Positions 11,552 to 27,546 of a stretch of DNA of 64,000 bases are shown one piece after another (the stretch's first letter is position 1; each line of letters starts with the position of its first letter). Origin of the DNA: Azolla caroliniana (lineage: Eukaryota > Polypodiophyta); NCBI GenBank assembly GCA_043228905.1, contig JBHGNT010000021.1, positions 2,604,001 through 2,668,000 of the forward strand. Reading direction: 5' to 3'. The position numbers and the translations under genes were made by a program. A model generated the notes under the pieces. It was given only the letters and a program-made list of their open reading frames with translations. It did not search any database and had not been told where the DNA came from.

Positions 11552-14500
11552 ATGATCTCTCAGTTCTATGTTCTCTCACTTCGAGGGGACAATATCATCT
11601 TTAGAGACTGTAAGCTGGCAAAAATATATATTCATTTTTTTGAGTTTTATCTGAACTTTTTCTAGTTCTTTTAACAATGTATTTACTGTACTGTAGATCA
11701 TGCGGATGTCCCTAAAAGCAGTGCAGAAGTATTCTTTCGCAATGTGAAGTTTTGGAAAGGAGAAGAAGGAGAGGAGGCACCGCCTATATTTGTGAGTTTT
11801 TGGTAGCTCCACTTAAGAATGATTCTTGAAATACGCCATTCTGATAATTTAGCGTAGTTCCGCTTAAGAATTATCCCTGAATTTCTCAATTGTGATTAAA
11901 CTAGAACCAAGAGACGTTTTCTGTATGTGAAAATGGAGTTTGACATGCATTTGGTAAATTGCTTGATTATGATACATTTATCGTCGCATTGTTGAGCTTT
12001 GTTGGCACTCACTTGCTGCAAATCCCCAAGCCTCTAATTTTCTTGCTACAATGCCACAAACTTGGTTGCAAGGCTCTCTTGCTCGGATAGAACACATATG
12101 TATTCCTGAAAAGGGGAAAGGAAATTTTGGTTCAAACTGTCAAGGATCAGAACCAAAAACAATACCAAATCTGGAAAGGAAAGTAAGAAAAGGAAGTGTT
12201 ATTATAAATAAGAACAAGAAGTGCAAGGCTACAGCGAATCAACAGGAAGGTTTTGACAATATTGAGATTTTCCATAAGAGGATCCCTGTATGCAGCCGTC
12301 TAGCTATTATGCAGTCTTATCACTTGGCTATTGTGCATGCTCACCACTTGTGTATTGTGCATGCTTGTCACTGGTGGTCATGTATAGTTAGAAGCCACTG
12401 GCGATAATGCACAACGAATCTGCCAGCTAGAAGCAATCTTTGTGACAACAAGCTTTGGTAGTACAACGTTCTCCCAAGGAACCAAATATCAGTTTCCTAA
12501 GGAAGTTCAATAGTAGGTACTCTCAATTCTGGGAATTGCTAAACCATATGCTTTTGGTGATTCAGATGCATCACACCGATATATTTTAACAAAAGTGATA
12601 TTCTCTGTAAGACGAGAAAACATTGTAAAATGTAACCTCCTGTTTGGTTTTATAGGTCATTTTGGCCTCTTAAAAGACATTAATGTAGCTTTCTTCTTTT
12701 TAACATTGGTGTGATGAATCTTCCTGTCCATGAGCAAATAGAACGGAGATAGGCAGATATGCATGGCAGAATGGATTTTTCAGTTGTGCCCTGAGGGCTG
12801 GAATTGGAAAAGCAATATGTTCTTTGTAGAATAAGAGGGAGATATCACTACCACTATGTAAGGTAATGAAAAATGAAGATCGATGGTGATTGACACTATT
12901 CTTGCAGGACTCAAAAGATGAAAGGACAACAATACAGCCACAACAAAGATCTGACACGACTTTCTTTAGCTGTATCACTCCTTCTCATGGTACAAGTTAA
13001 TCAAGGGCTACACAAGTGGGACCTCAACCAAAACACTCGAAAGGGGTTACAACAATAGATCGGGCAATATTTAGACCATGACAATTTGAACTATCGTTCC
13101 ATTGCCTTCGCCACCGACAAATGAGGACATTACATCCTGGCACCAATGGTGGTTCCCTTGCGTTCGACATCTGTCTATCTTGGAGTGGGCCATGTTGGAG
13201 ATATTTCGAAAGCAGAATTTTCAGACTATCTAAGTTCAGAATTTTCAGACTTAGATACTAGATTCTTTAGTACCCTATATATAGTTATATTTATTTTGAT
13301 TTGCTCTTAAAGATTAAACAACATTTTATGATATATCTTGTTGGGCTTAGAGTTTATTTATTTGTAAGTTCAAACTCTGTGTTACTGTCAAATTAGTGTT
13401 CTCATTTCATATCCATTTACTTGATTGTGCAGGTTTATTTTTCTTCTTAAAATTTGGGGTTGAATTCCATTACTATACATTATATTTTTTTGTCACTCCT
13501 GAAGTGGTTGTGGTTCTAACATTGCATTTATTAATGTTTTTGGGGTTTTGTGAGCAATCCTTCTCGTACATGTTGGATAATGTTTCTATATCTTATTTGC
13601 TGCTGCAGAATGTGGATGGAGTGAACTATTTTCATGTGAAGGTTGCAGGGTTGCTATTTGTGGCAACATCGAGGGTCAATGTGTCACCTTCTCTTATACT
13701 GGAGTTATTGCAGCGCATTGTCCGTGTAGCCAAAGACTATCTAGGTGTCCTCAATGAAGAATCGTTGCGGAAAAATTTTGTGCTAGTTTATGAACTGCTT
13801 GATGAAATGATAGTGAGTATTTCCTTTAGTGTGCTAGTGCTCTATTGTTTGAATTTTATTTGGGTTGCCACATATTAACTTTGCGTTTTCAACTGTGAAG
13901 GATTTTGGGTACCCACAGACAACATCGACAGAGGTTTTGAAGTCATACATATTCAACGAACCGATTGCCCTTGATGTCGCACGGATTCCAAATCTTGGTG
14001 CTGCGTCCATGTTTATGGTGATACTTCTTATATGTGAATGTTCTTTTTATTACATGTTTTTGAAAGAATTTTAGTTGCCTCTTATTCTACAGATTTCACT
14101 CCTCTTGGTTGTACCTTTTGTGCTTGACAAGCTAGTCCATGGATTAGCTGTACTGACTGATCTATTTTTTAGGTACTTATGTAAATTTATGTGATGTATA
14201 TATCACCCCTTCCCCTATCCAGATTCTAGAAAATGAAATGTCCTTGGTGTAATGGCACTGACATATTTCAATGGATGGATGAACATTTGTAACTTGCTTC
14301 TCCATAGTGCCTATTTGCTAAATATGGACACTGAAATTTCTGAAGACGAGCAGTTTTGAAAAAGAAAAATCATCTTAGTTAGCAGAAATTTTGTTTTGAA
14401 ATGCTCATATTTTGCTCATTACAAGGTTTTACTTCAATACCACAGGAATTTAGTCTCTTTTAAATTAAAGTATAAAATTAGAATATCCCATATTCTTCCT

Positions 14501-17500
14501 CTTATTAATACTTACCTTCCTCATAGCAAGGTTCAAAGCGGATGCCTGGAACTGCTGTCACGAAGTCAGTGGTGGCTAATGAAGCTGGTGGCAAAAAACG
14601 AGAAGAAATCTTTGTGGATATTATTGAAAAAATAAGTGTGACATTCAGTTCCAGTGTATGTCCTTTACCTCAAATCCCATTTCCTATAATTAAGTTGGAA
14701 GGATGCATTTTCTGCACCGTGGAGATGAGGATACTATTAATCAAATAGATTGTGTGTCGATGTTTAGCTTGTGGAAATGAAATCCCAATGTTAACCAATG
14801 TTGATTATTTCTCAGGGATACATATTAACATCAGAGATTGATGGAACCATTCAAATGAAGAGCTACTTAACTGGAAATCCAGAGATAAGGCTAGCATTGA
14901 ATGAGGATCTTAGCATCGGCAGTGGTGGTGGTTCTGGTCATGGTAAATTTTTACATCTAATGATAAAGTTCTCTTTTTGCCACGTGTCACATGATTGACC
15001 TTTCACTGGCATTAACAAAATTTCAGGTTGTAGTCATGCAGTACTTTTGGAACTAATTCCAATACATTTTGCATGTCACTCTATAGGCACAATGCATGGC
15101 AATTGAAGACCACAATTTCTATCAATCCCCTTGCTTATCTCGTTTCACATCCTTTACTACTCATGACACCTGTTATCAACAAAGGTTCAGGTTGTTGTTA
15201 TGGGGTGATTTTGGAACTATTCCCAATGAAGTTCTGCATATCACTCTATAGGCAAAAGGCATGGCAATTCAACACAAAATTTTTGTTAACTCCTCCAGGC
15301 CCATATCTTGTTTCACATTTTGCATAACGCATCACATGTACATAATGTGTATGCTTAAGTATAAGGGTATGTATGCTTGCAAATAAATACGTGTTGTGAA
15401 TGTATTTGAATATGTGCATATTGTGTCATTCATCCACTGTATACATGAAAACACTTTCATTGACATTGTTCTTGTTTGTATCAACTTTGAACATTTGGAA
15501 ACCTAGTCTAGCTTAATAGTTTTGGAAATTATGTCAAACATCTAGTGGAAACAATGAAGAAGATTTGAACTTAAGCTGATGGTAGCATTTCATTCCCATC
15601 ATTGTTTCCAGCTATGAGACCCTTATAGAGCAGAATGTGTTTGTGTAGGACATATCAAGGTCGATGCACACTAAATGCATTTTGCCTAAATCCTGTTCTA
15701 TACCCAGGTTTGTGATTGTCTTTAGGCCTCTTCCTCTTAGCCTCCTCCAACGCACTTTTATCCTCAATGTTCCCTCCGGACATTTTCAAGGCATGTGGAT
15801 AAAAACGTTTTATTACAGTTGTCCTCATGTCTCCTGTAAGTGTTAATTTTGTCCTTTTATGAATTTTTGATAAATATTTTATTACTTGCTCCTCCATGAC
15901 CCTTGACATTGAACCAGAAGACATTGTATGGCCAATGGTCCTTAGACCAGAGGAGTTAGGGATGACGGATCCCAATATCAATGCTTTTGGTCAGGTTGAA
16001 ATTGAGTTCTTATACGTGAAGGTGCATGCTTTCAATTGTAAAGGTGTTCTTATAACGTCACTTTAGGCTCATAAAGCCATTTATAAGCTATAAATGAGCT
16101 GATAAATGCTTACGTAGTACTGTGAATGGGTCACACACAGTTGCTACGGTTGCTGCATTCAACTTGAGATGGTTCATCCATGTTCAGAGCTTACTGTTTT
16201 TCTTCAGTACGATGACTAACGGGCTTAACCATGTGGCTTGTTTAACTGGGGAGATTAATCCTATGCAGAGATATTGATCAAGTTCTTCAGCCTCATCCTC
16301 TTGGGGGATGGGTAGGGTGTTCTTTTTTGAATATTTCTGTTGTTGTAGAGGTCTGATATATTGCATAGTCACCCTCCTAATAACAGAATAAACTTGGACA
16401 TTCATCTAAATATTTGTCCACCTTGTCATTCTCCAAGCTATCAAGTATGAACGCCTTCTCCATGGGTATGGTGTTCTTTTTTGAATATTTCTGTTGTTGT
16501 AGAGGTCTGATATATTGCATAGCCACCCTCCTAATAACAGAATAAACTTTGGACATTCATCTAAATATTTGTCCACCTTGTCATCCAAGCTATCAAGTAT
16601 GAACGCCTTCTCCATGGGTATGGTGTTCTTTTTTGAATATTTCTGTTGTTGTAGAAGTCTGATATATTGCATAGTCACCCTCCTAATAACAGAATAAACT
16701 TTGGACATTCATCTAAATATTTGCCACCTTGTCATTCTCCAAGCTATCAAGTATGAACGCCTTCTCCATAAAATGGGGTGGTGGCTGGACACCTCACTGC
16801 TTTCCCAATCATGAAATCTGACTCTTTTGTTCAATCTATGAGGATTTTGATAACATTCTGCTGCTAGTTATGTTTATCTTTGCCGTTTTTAACCATTGCT
16901 TGCCTAGCAACATGGGATATGCATCCTCTCTTGCTAACTCAGTTCTTCTAATGGTGAAATTTTGAACAGGTATCCTCCTTTATTTCTATGAGGTTTAGTG
17001 TGAGCTTCTTGTGATAATTCGCATGGAGGTGTGGGCATCTATTCTGGATGTGATCCTCCTTCTGGAAGTTGTAACAAATTATTGGCCTTCCCCTGAAAAC
17101 CTTGGTTGAATCGCCCTCTGCCACCTTGGTAACCGCTTCCATGGCCTCTTCCACTGGGATCAGGTTCCATTCTATTTACCTGGGCATGTGGCATTTTGTA
17201 TCCATAGGTTTGCTCTTTTATGATGCTACATCTGCAAAATTGAGCACCATTGTTTATTCAGTGCTCAATTTATTGCAGAAATGCCCGACATTGAAATATT
17301 TAATGCACAGTATGTGAACGTCCACCTTGACTGGATATGCTGCTGCAGATGGGTTCAGTTGAAGCTTGCATCGTGAACATAATCCTTGTCTTTGCAAGTA
17401 TCTAAGTATCTTCTGCCATTTCATGAGCTTCTCACAGGATGGATTCATAGAGAGACTGAGGTACATAACTGTCTACATGCCCAGTAATGGTCGCAAAGAA

Positions 17501-20500
17501 AATAACCAACTCATTGTTTCCTCCCACCATTTAGACATTGAAGCAGGACGAGCATTATGCATACCTGTGTTTCCCAACTTACAAGTACATCAGAGAGAAA
17601 CATGCCACTGTCTTGGTAGATATCACCACCATTTCATAGATAATGAAGAAGTCTAACCCATGGCTCTTTAGCCAAAGCTTGCTTGAACTTATATCAGTAT
17701 CAGTCCGTATATTACCACATGAGATGTAGTGACAATACGACACTACTTATCCCACACATATTAGTTATGCCATTCATGTTTGTAAGTCCATCTCAAGAAT
17801 CATTACCAATTGTAAAGCCACCTCATGCATTAAGATCATTATCAGGCATCTTTAGGAAATCTAAAGCTTTTGTTTATTTTTTGATATGGATAACATGAAT
17901 TACCCCATATTTGTAATGATAATTTTTCTCATAAGTCGAAAATATTTGAAGTAAGAGTCTAGTACATACCGAGGTTACCCTCATCAGCTTTGAGGGAAAC
18001 CTCGGAGACTGCCAGCTGTTATTCAGCTGAAATGTCATTGTGAATGTTTCATTCCCACCATCCAATGTGTGCTTAAACTGGATGCTCAGATGTTCAAAGT
18101 TTGGTTTGTGGGTTTCGGACACTTAAACTATCCTGGAAGTTTTGTGGCTAATTAAGAGCCATTCTCTGAAGTCTGAATGTTATGCAAGAGAGATGAAAGT
18201 GATCTGTCTTGCTGGAAAACTTCTTATAATCAATTTGATCATTTCAGTGGGTGAGTTTATTGTGGATGTTTCATGACATGCTTATTATATATCAAGTAAA
18301 CTCTTTCCATAATTCTATTTAATTCTTATTTCTATACAATTCTCCCATAATCCTCGCTAGCTGAAGCTCATTAATACATTTTGATCAAGGAAATATCCTG
18401 CATTAATATCTGTTGTAAATATGAACAATACCTTGAGTCACTCATAAGGCTTTGTATACAACATTGTTCTAAGATATTCTTATGATAATCTCATACCGTC
18501 AATTATTGTCTGACTATGAATGATGCAATGCCTTGTAATTTTTGCTGGACTTACTGATTGAGTCGAAGAACTCTGATAGTTGTACATCTGAAGATAGGAA
18601 CGTCCTTTGTGTATTTTGATTTGGTACTGACTATTTTGCCAGTGTGTGTGGAAAACGGATGGTTGAAATTAAAATTTTCAATTAAGTTCCATTCAATTGT
18701 TCCTGTATGTTTTAGTCATGGGGAACATCTGAACATGAAGATATGCTGATAGGGAACATTTGTTACATGTCTGTAACTTTTTATTATTCAGAATGAGTAT
18801 TGTTGCAGTATTTTTAACTGTGTTTATTATGATATATTTCAGAGTATAGTGGGTCTGGAGGAATGAACATGGTTATGTTGGATGACTGTAATTTTCATGA
18901 ATCGGTGCGCTTGGATGATTTTGATTTAGAGAGGACTCTCACACTTGTAAGATCTATTAAGATGTCTGTGATTTACTGTAATCATAATAAGTTCTATAGG
19001 TTCACACATTTTCATTTTGTAGGCTCCTATCCCTAAATGTTTCTTGAAGAAGTGCCTTAATTTCTCATAACAGGTTCCTCCTGATGGTGAATTTTCTGTC
19101 ATGAACTACAGAATGACACGAGAGTTTAAAGTTCCTTTCAAGGTGTATCCAGTGATCGAAGAGGCTGGTCCTTTCAAGGTATCAGATATGTCATCTTTAA
19201 TTTTTCTTCATTTGCCAAGTTCTTTGGCTATATGATATAGAATATGCACTGGAACTGATTTTCACAAAACTCAGGCAGAGTTGGTGTTGAAAGTACGAGC
19301 TGAGTTTGCCAATACCATAACAGCTAACTCGGTTGTTCTTAAAGTTCCATTGCCAAAATCAACCACGCGGTAATTTACATCGTACATATAACCATGATAT
19401 AGTAATGCATACCAATATTGTTGAACTTCAAGATGTACATTAGTATCTAAGGAAAAACTGATTTGTTTAGTGACTATGCACATAGAATTTTAATGAATAG
19501 ATGTTGATACTTGCATTGTATGGAAGAGTCAACAAAATGATAAGGGGACGTTTTCTTTTGATGATTCTCTATCCTGTAAATATTCATTTACCTCTAGGAT
19601 TTCATCTATACTTTAGTATGATTTAGGTTCAATTTTATGCTGGTTGTCATTCTGTGTGCATGTTTGACTATTGCATCAATGCAGGGTAAGTTTTGAAACA
19701 GAGTTGGGAGCTACAGGCCAATCAACTGACTTCAAGGAGAGTAATAAAATGGTGGAATGGGGATTGCGGAAGGTATAATTCATTTTTCTGAGCAATAAAC
19801 ATTTGAAATTAAGATTGTGAATTTTGGCACTATGCCAGGATTTTGAAAATACCCTATTTTGTAATCTATGTTTAATTAAGACTATGAGATTTTAATATTA
19901 TATTATGCAGATTGTCGGTGGTACAGAGCACATACTGCGGGTAAAACTTACACAGTCGCAAGAGAGAAATGGTAGATCTGTAAAACTCCTTTCTATAAGA
20001 ATATTTTAATAGAAGAACATTGCTGTTTACAGTTTTCTGTTATTTTATTACAGTGAACATAAAAAAGGAGACAGGTCCAGTGAGTATGAACTTTACTATT
20101 CCACTGCTCAATGTTTCACGGTTACAGGTAATTAATGGGTCAATGTCTTGTTTTCCTTTTGTGATAGGTAGGTAATACATGGGGACTATCCTGTTTTAGT
20201 TTTAGGTTGGTGCTTGTGTGTCTGATTTAGTTTTGGTTTTTAAAACATCGATCTTTTCAGTAATGATTTTATTATGACTGGGATGAATGTCTTGCAAGTG
20301 TAAGTTAAATCGTTGTCTATATATTGTGAATCTTATGGTATTATAAAAGTATATTGCAAGAAGCTATTTTTGTGTTGTTCTATATAAAGCTAGAATGTGT
20401 AGAAGTATGTAAAGATATATATGAGAGGAAATCAATGGACGATGTTGTTAATGTCTTTTCTATGTTAACAACACCCACACCCACATATACTAGCGAACTG

Positions 20501-20619
20501 AAATCTCTGTATGTGTACAGGTACGATATCTTCAGATTGTCAAGAAATTGAAGGCATACAACCCTTACCGTTGGGTTCGCTATGTCACTCATGCAAATTC
20601 TTATGTCATTAGAATTTGA
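11552..20619 (+). CDS. AP4M: AP-4 adaptor complex, medium (mu) subunit, 13 coding exons
   Basis: Coding exons: 11552-11609, 11697-11791, 13609-13812, 13901-14017, 14527-14655, 14816-14942, 18843-18946, 19074-19178, 19275-19369, 19685-19772, 19911-19971, 20054-20127, 20521-20619. They add up to 1,356 nt, or 451 aa plus stop, with phases agreeing at every junction; 451 aa is the length I recall for Arabidopsis AP4M (At4g24550). The N-terminal longin-like domain begins with FYVLSLRGDNIIFRDY and includes VDGVNYFHVKV and VLNEESLRKNFVLVYELLDE. The C-terminal mu-homology domain runs from about KREEIFVDIIEK to the terminal PYRWVRYVTHANSY. Established role: AP-4 sorts cargo, including vacuolar sorting receptors, at the trans-Golgi network, and mu binds tyrosine-based signals. 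The gene looks intact despite TE-filled introns. Confidence 0.93.
11792..13608 (+). other. AP4M intron 2, unclassified content
   Basis: Intron of 1,817 bp. It includes an open frame at 12051-12407 that I do not recognise, and at 12646-12670 one copy of a dispersed motif with a palindromic core (GGTCATTTTGGCC) that recurs at 41.4, 43.0, 61.3, 61.6 and 62.15 kb. The stretch 12.70-13.25 kb looks transposon-derived but I could not place it in a family. Confidence 0.5.
15020..15325 (+). repeat. Diverged ~165-bp tandem duplication in AP4M intron 6
   Basis: Two adjacent units share TTGGAACTA near 15047/15210, TCACTCTATAGGCA near 15076/15241, GCATGGCAATT, and a CTCGTTTCACAT-like end. Identity looks like 70-75% by eye. 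Confidence 0.65.
16184..17154 (-). mobile_element. Ty3/gypsy fossil in AP4M intron 6, antisense to the gene
   Basis: On the minus strand, 16405-16184 encodes a gypsy RT start block: a GLISPVKQATWLSPLVIV stretch followed by LKKNSKL, matching the usual WLSPIVVVPKKNGKLR region. Minus-strand 17154-16948 holds a degraded Gag knuckle, CYNFQKEDHIQNRC, in which the second Cys of C-X2-C-X4-H-X4-C is Phe. Between them is a 153-bp tandem repeat. Most of the element is missing, and it is spliced out with the intron. Confidence 0.65.
16311..16770 (-). repeat. Three tandem ~153-bp units inside the gypsy fossil
   Basis: The landmark GTGTTCTTTTTTGAATATTT starts at 16317, 16471 and 16623; ACGCCTTCTCCAT starts at 16451, 16603 and 16757. 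The period is 152-154 bp with very few differences between units, so the amplification is much younger than the fossil it sits in. Confidence 0.9.
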
Positions 20620-25810
<5,191 letters not shown>

Positions 25811-25889
25811 TACGTACATACATGCATACATACATACATTTACATACATACATACATACATACATTTACATACATACATACATACATAC

Positions 25890-25922
<33 letters not shown>

Positions 25923-25928
25923 CATACA

Positions 25929-25960
<32 letters not shown>

Positions 25961-26014
25961 CATACATACATATACATACATACATACATACATACATGTA
26001 CATACATGACATAC

Positions 26015-26053
<39 letters not shown>

Positions 26054-26093
26054 CATACATACATACATACATACATGTACATACATGACATAC

Positions 26094-26148
<55 letters not shown>

Positions 26149-26203
26149 CATACATACATACATACATACATGTACATACATTTACATACATACATACATA
26201 CAT
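25811..26203. repeat. ~390-bp (TACA)n tetranucleotide array with higher-order pattern
   Basis: TACA repeats interrupted by TTTACA and by a recurrent CATGTACATACATGACAT variant near 25994 and 26073, with a partial one near 26169, giving a superimposed unit of roughly 80-95 bp. Open frames on both strands are repeat artefacts. It lies about 0.6 kb upstream of the first possible SWEET exon. Confidence 0.93.
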
Positions 26204-26752
26204 TTGTGGAGTTGTAGGTTCTTGAATTCTCTTAAATAAATTTAAAAATTGAATGGGAGGAAAAAGAGAGATTTGATACTTCTGATTAACATGAGATTTT
26301 GGCTAGATAGGTGAAGGGTTAGGGATATATTATAACTTATATGTGTCTTCTTTCAATCTCTAAATGCAGGCAGACATATGATATTGATCTCTTCTGCCCT
26401 GCTTTTTTCTAATCAGTTAGGGTAACTGTATGTAGCAGGGAGGATTCCCCTTTCCATTCTCATCTCATCATCTGATTCACTCACAAAGACTCATTATAAC
26501 ACCTAAAGCTTGAGTTGATCAATTCTAATCTCCAACACTGATGATCGCAACCAATATGAGACCAAATGTAGCTGAGACTCCCGCTGATCAATCCGGTGAC
26601 ATAAAACTCGGCAGCTAAATTTAGTTAAAACAATAGACTGAATCACGAATGACTGGATTCAATGAAAACTTTAGAGAAAATCATGAGCTCTAACTGTCAC
26701 TTTAATCCCATCATTATTTCGTTCTTTTCTTCTTCTCCTTTCCCATTTCGCA

Positions 26753-26868
26753 GGAGTGTCTGTTGTGTGTGCAGAAATCGATCGATTAACTCAAATTGTT
26801 TTTGCATTTGCAGGGAATTGTGTCGCCACAGCAACAGGGCAGGTCGTTCCGTCGCCACGGTAAAGATT
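26753..26868 (+). pseudogene. Possible degraded 5' exon(s) of the SWEET gene
   Basis: Read through, the frame gives IVFAFAGNCVATATGQVVP, which loosely resembles the first SWEET helix around the usual GN(I/V)xALxxFLSPxPTF block. AG|GGAATTG follows a pyrimidine-rich tract and ACG|GTAAAG is donor-like. However, the phase does not join cleanly to the exon at 27547 and the FLSPxPTF core is not conserved. Very tentative. Confidence 0.2.
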
Positions 26869-27154
26869 TATTAATTAATTAAGTCATGAGATTAGCAACT
26901 GATTATGCTAATGACATTCAATTGGGGGGTAGGTTTTTGCAAGGAGGGGGGAGATTAATGAGTTCGTTTAGTGAAGCAACGATATTAGTGGCTAATTACA
27001 TTTAATTAAGGGAATAAAGTGCACAATGGCCCAACAACTACAGTTACTAAAACTAATCACAAGCACTAATTAATTATGAGATGAAGGAGGAAATTAAGAC
27101 GTGTACTAGTAGTAGTAGTAGCTTGTGAATTATCTTGTTTAACTTTGGATTAAG

Positions 27155-27246
27155 ACTCGAGATTAGCAACTAATCACATATACGGCGATAACACCTTACG
27201 ACTCGAGATTAGCAACTAATCACATATACGGCGATAACACCTTACG
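27155..27246 (+). repeat. Perfect 46-bp tandem duplication
   Basis: Two identical adjacent units, 27155-27200 and 27201-27246, beginning ACTCGAGATTAGCAACTAAT. The core GAGATTAGCAACTAATCACA also recurs once near 27488. No spacers, so it is not a CRISPR. It lies just upstream of the first clear SWEET exon. Confidence 0.95.
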
Positions 27247-27546
27247 GCATGATATATTGAGACCCATGATAACTCATTAGGAGCCAATGGTAGAGACAAA
27301 AGGGAATGTTCGCACAAAGGAAGTAGGGACACGCCGATTGAAGTTCCCCTAGCTATGCCTATGTCAAGTTGTACGCGCACTTTGTACATGCCTATTGATC
27401 TATGTCCTTTGTGGCATTGTAAATGTGGGCCTCTGAATTAACACTCCACGTCGATAAAATTCTATGCTTTAATTGCTAGCTACAATGCGAGATTAGCAAC
27501 TAATCACATTGATTCCACTAGGTCCACAACTAATCAAAGGCCTTCA

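Noticed and set aside
12051-12407. 118-codon frame in AP4M intron 2
   Set aside because: No recognisable domain, a His/Cys-rich repetitive end, and position inside a spliced intron; not enough to call a gene.
13396-14074. Two long frames that could be taken as separate small genes
   Set aside because: They are AP4M exons 3 and 4 read through into introns; splice sites and phases show their true borders.
27155-27246. Direct repeats that might be a CRISPR array
   Set aside because: Two adjacent units without spacers in a plant nuclear sequence; a simple tandem duplication.
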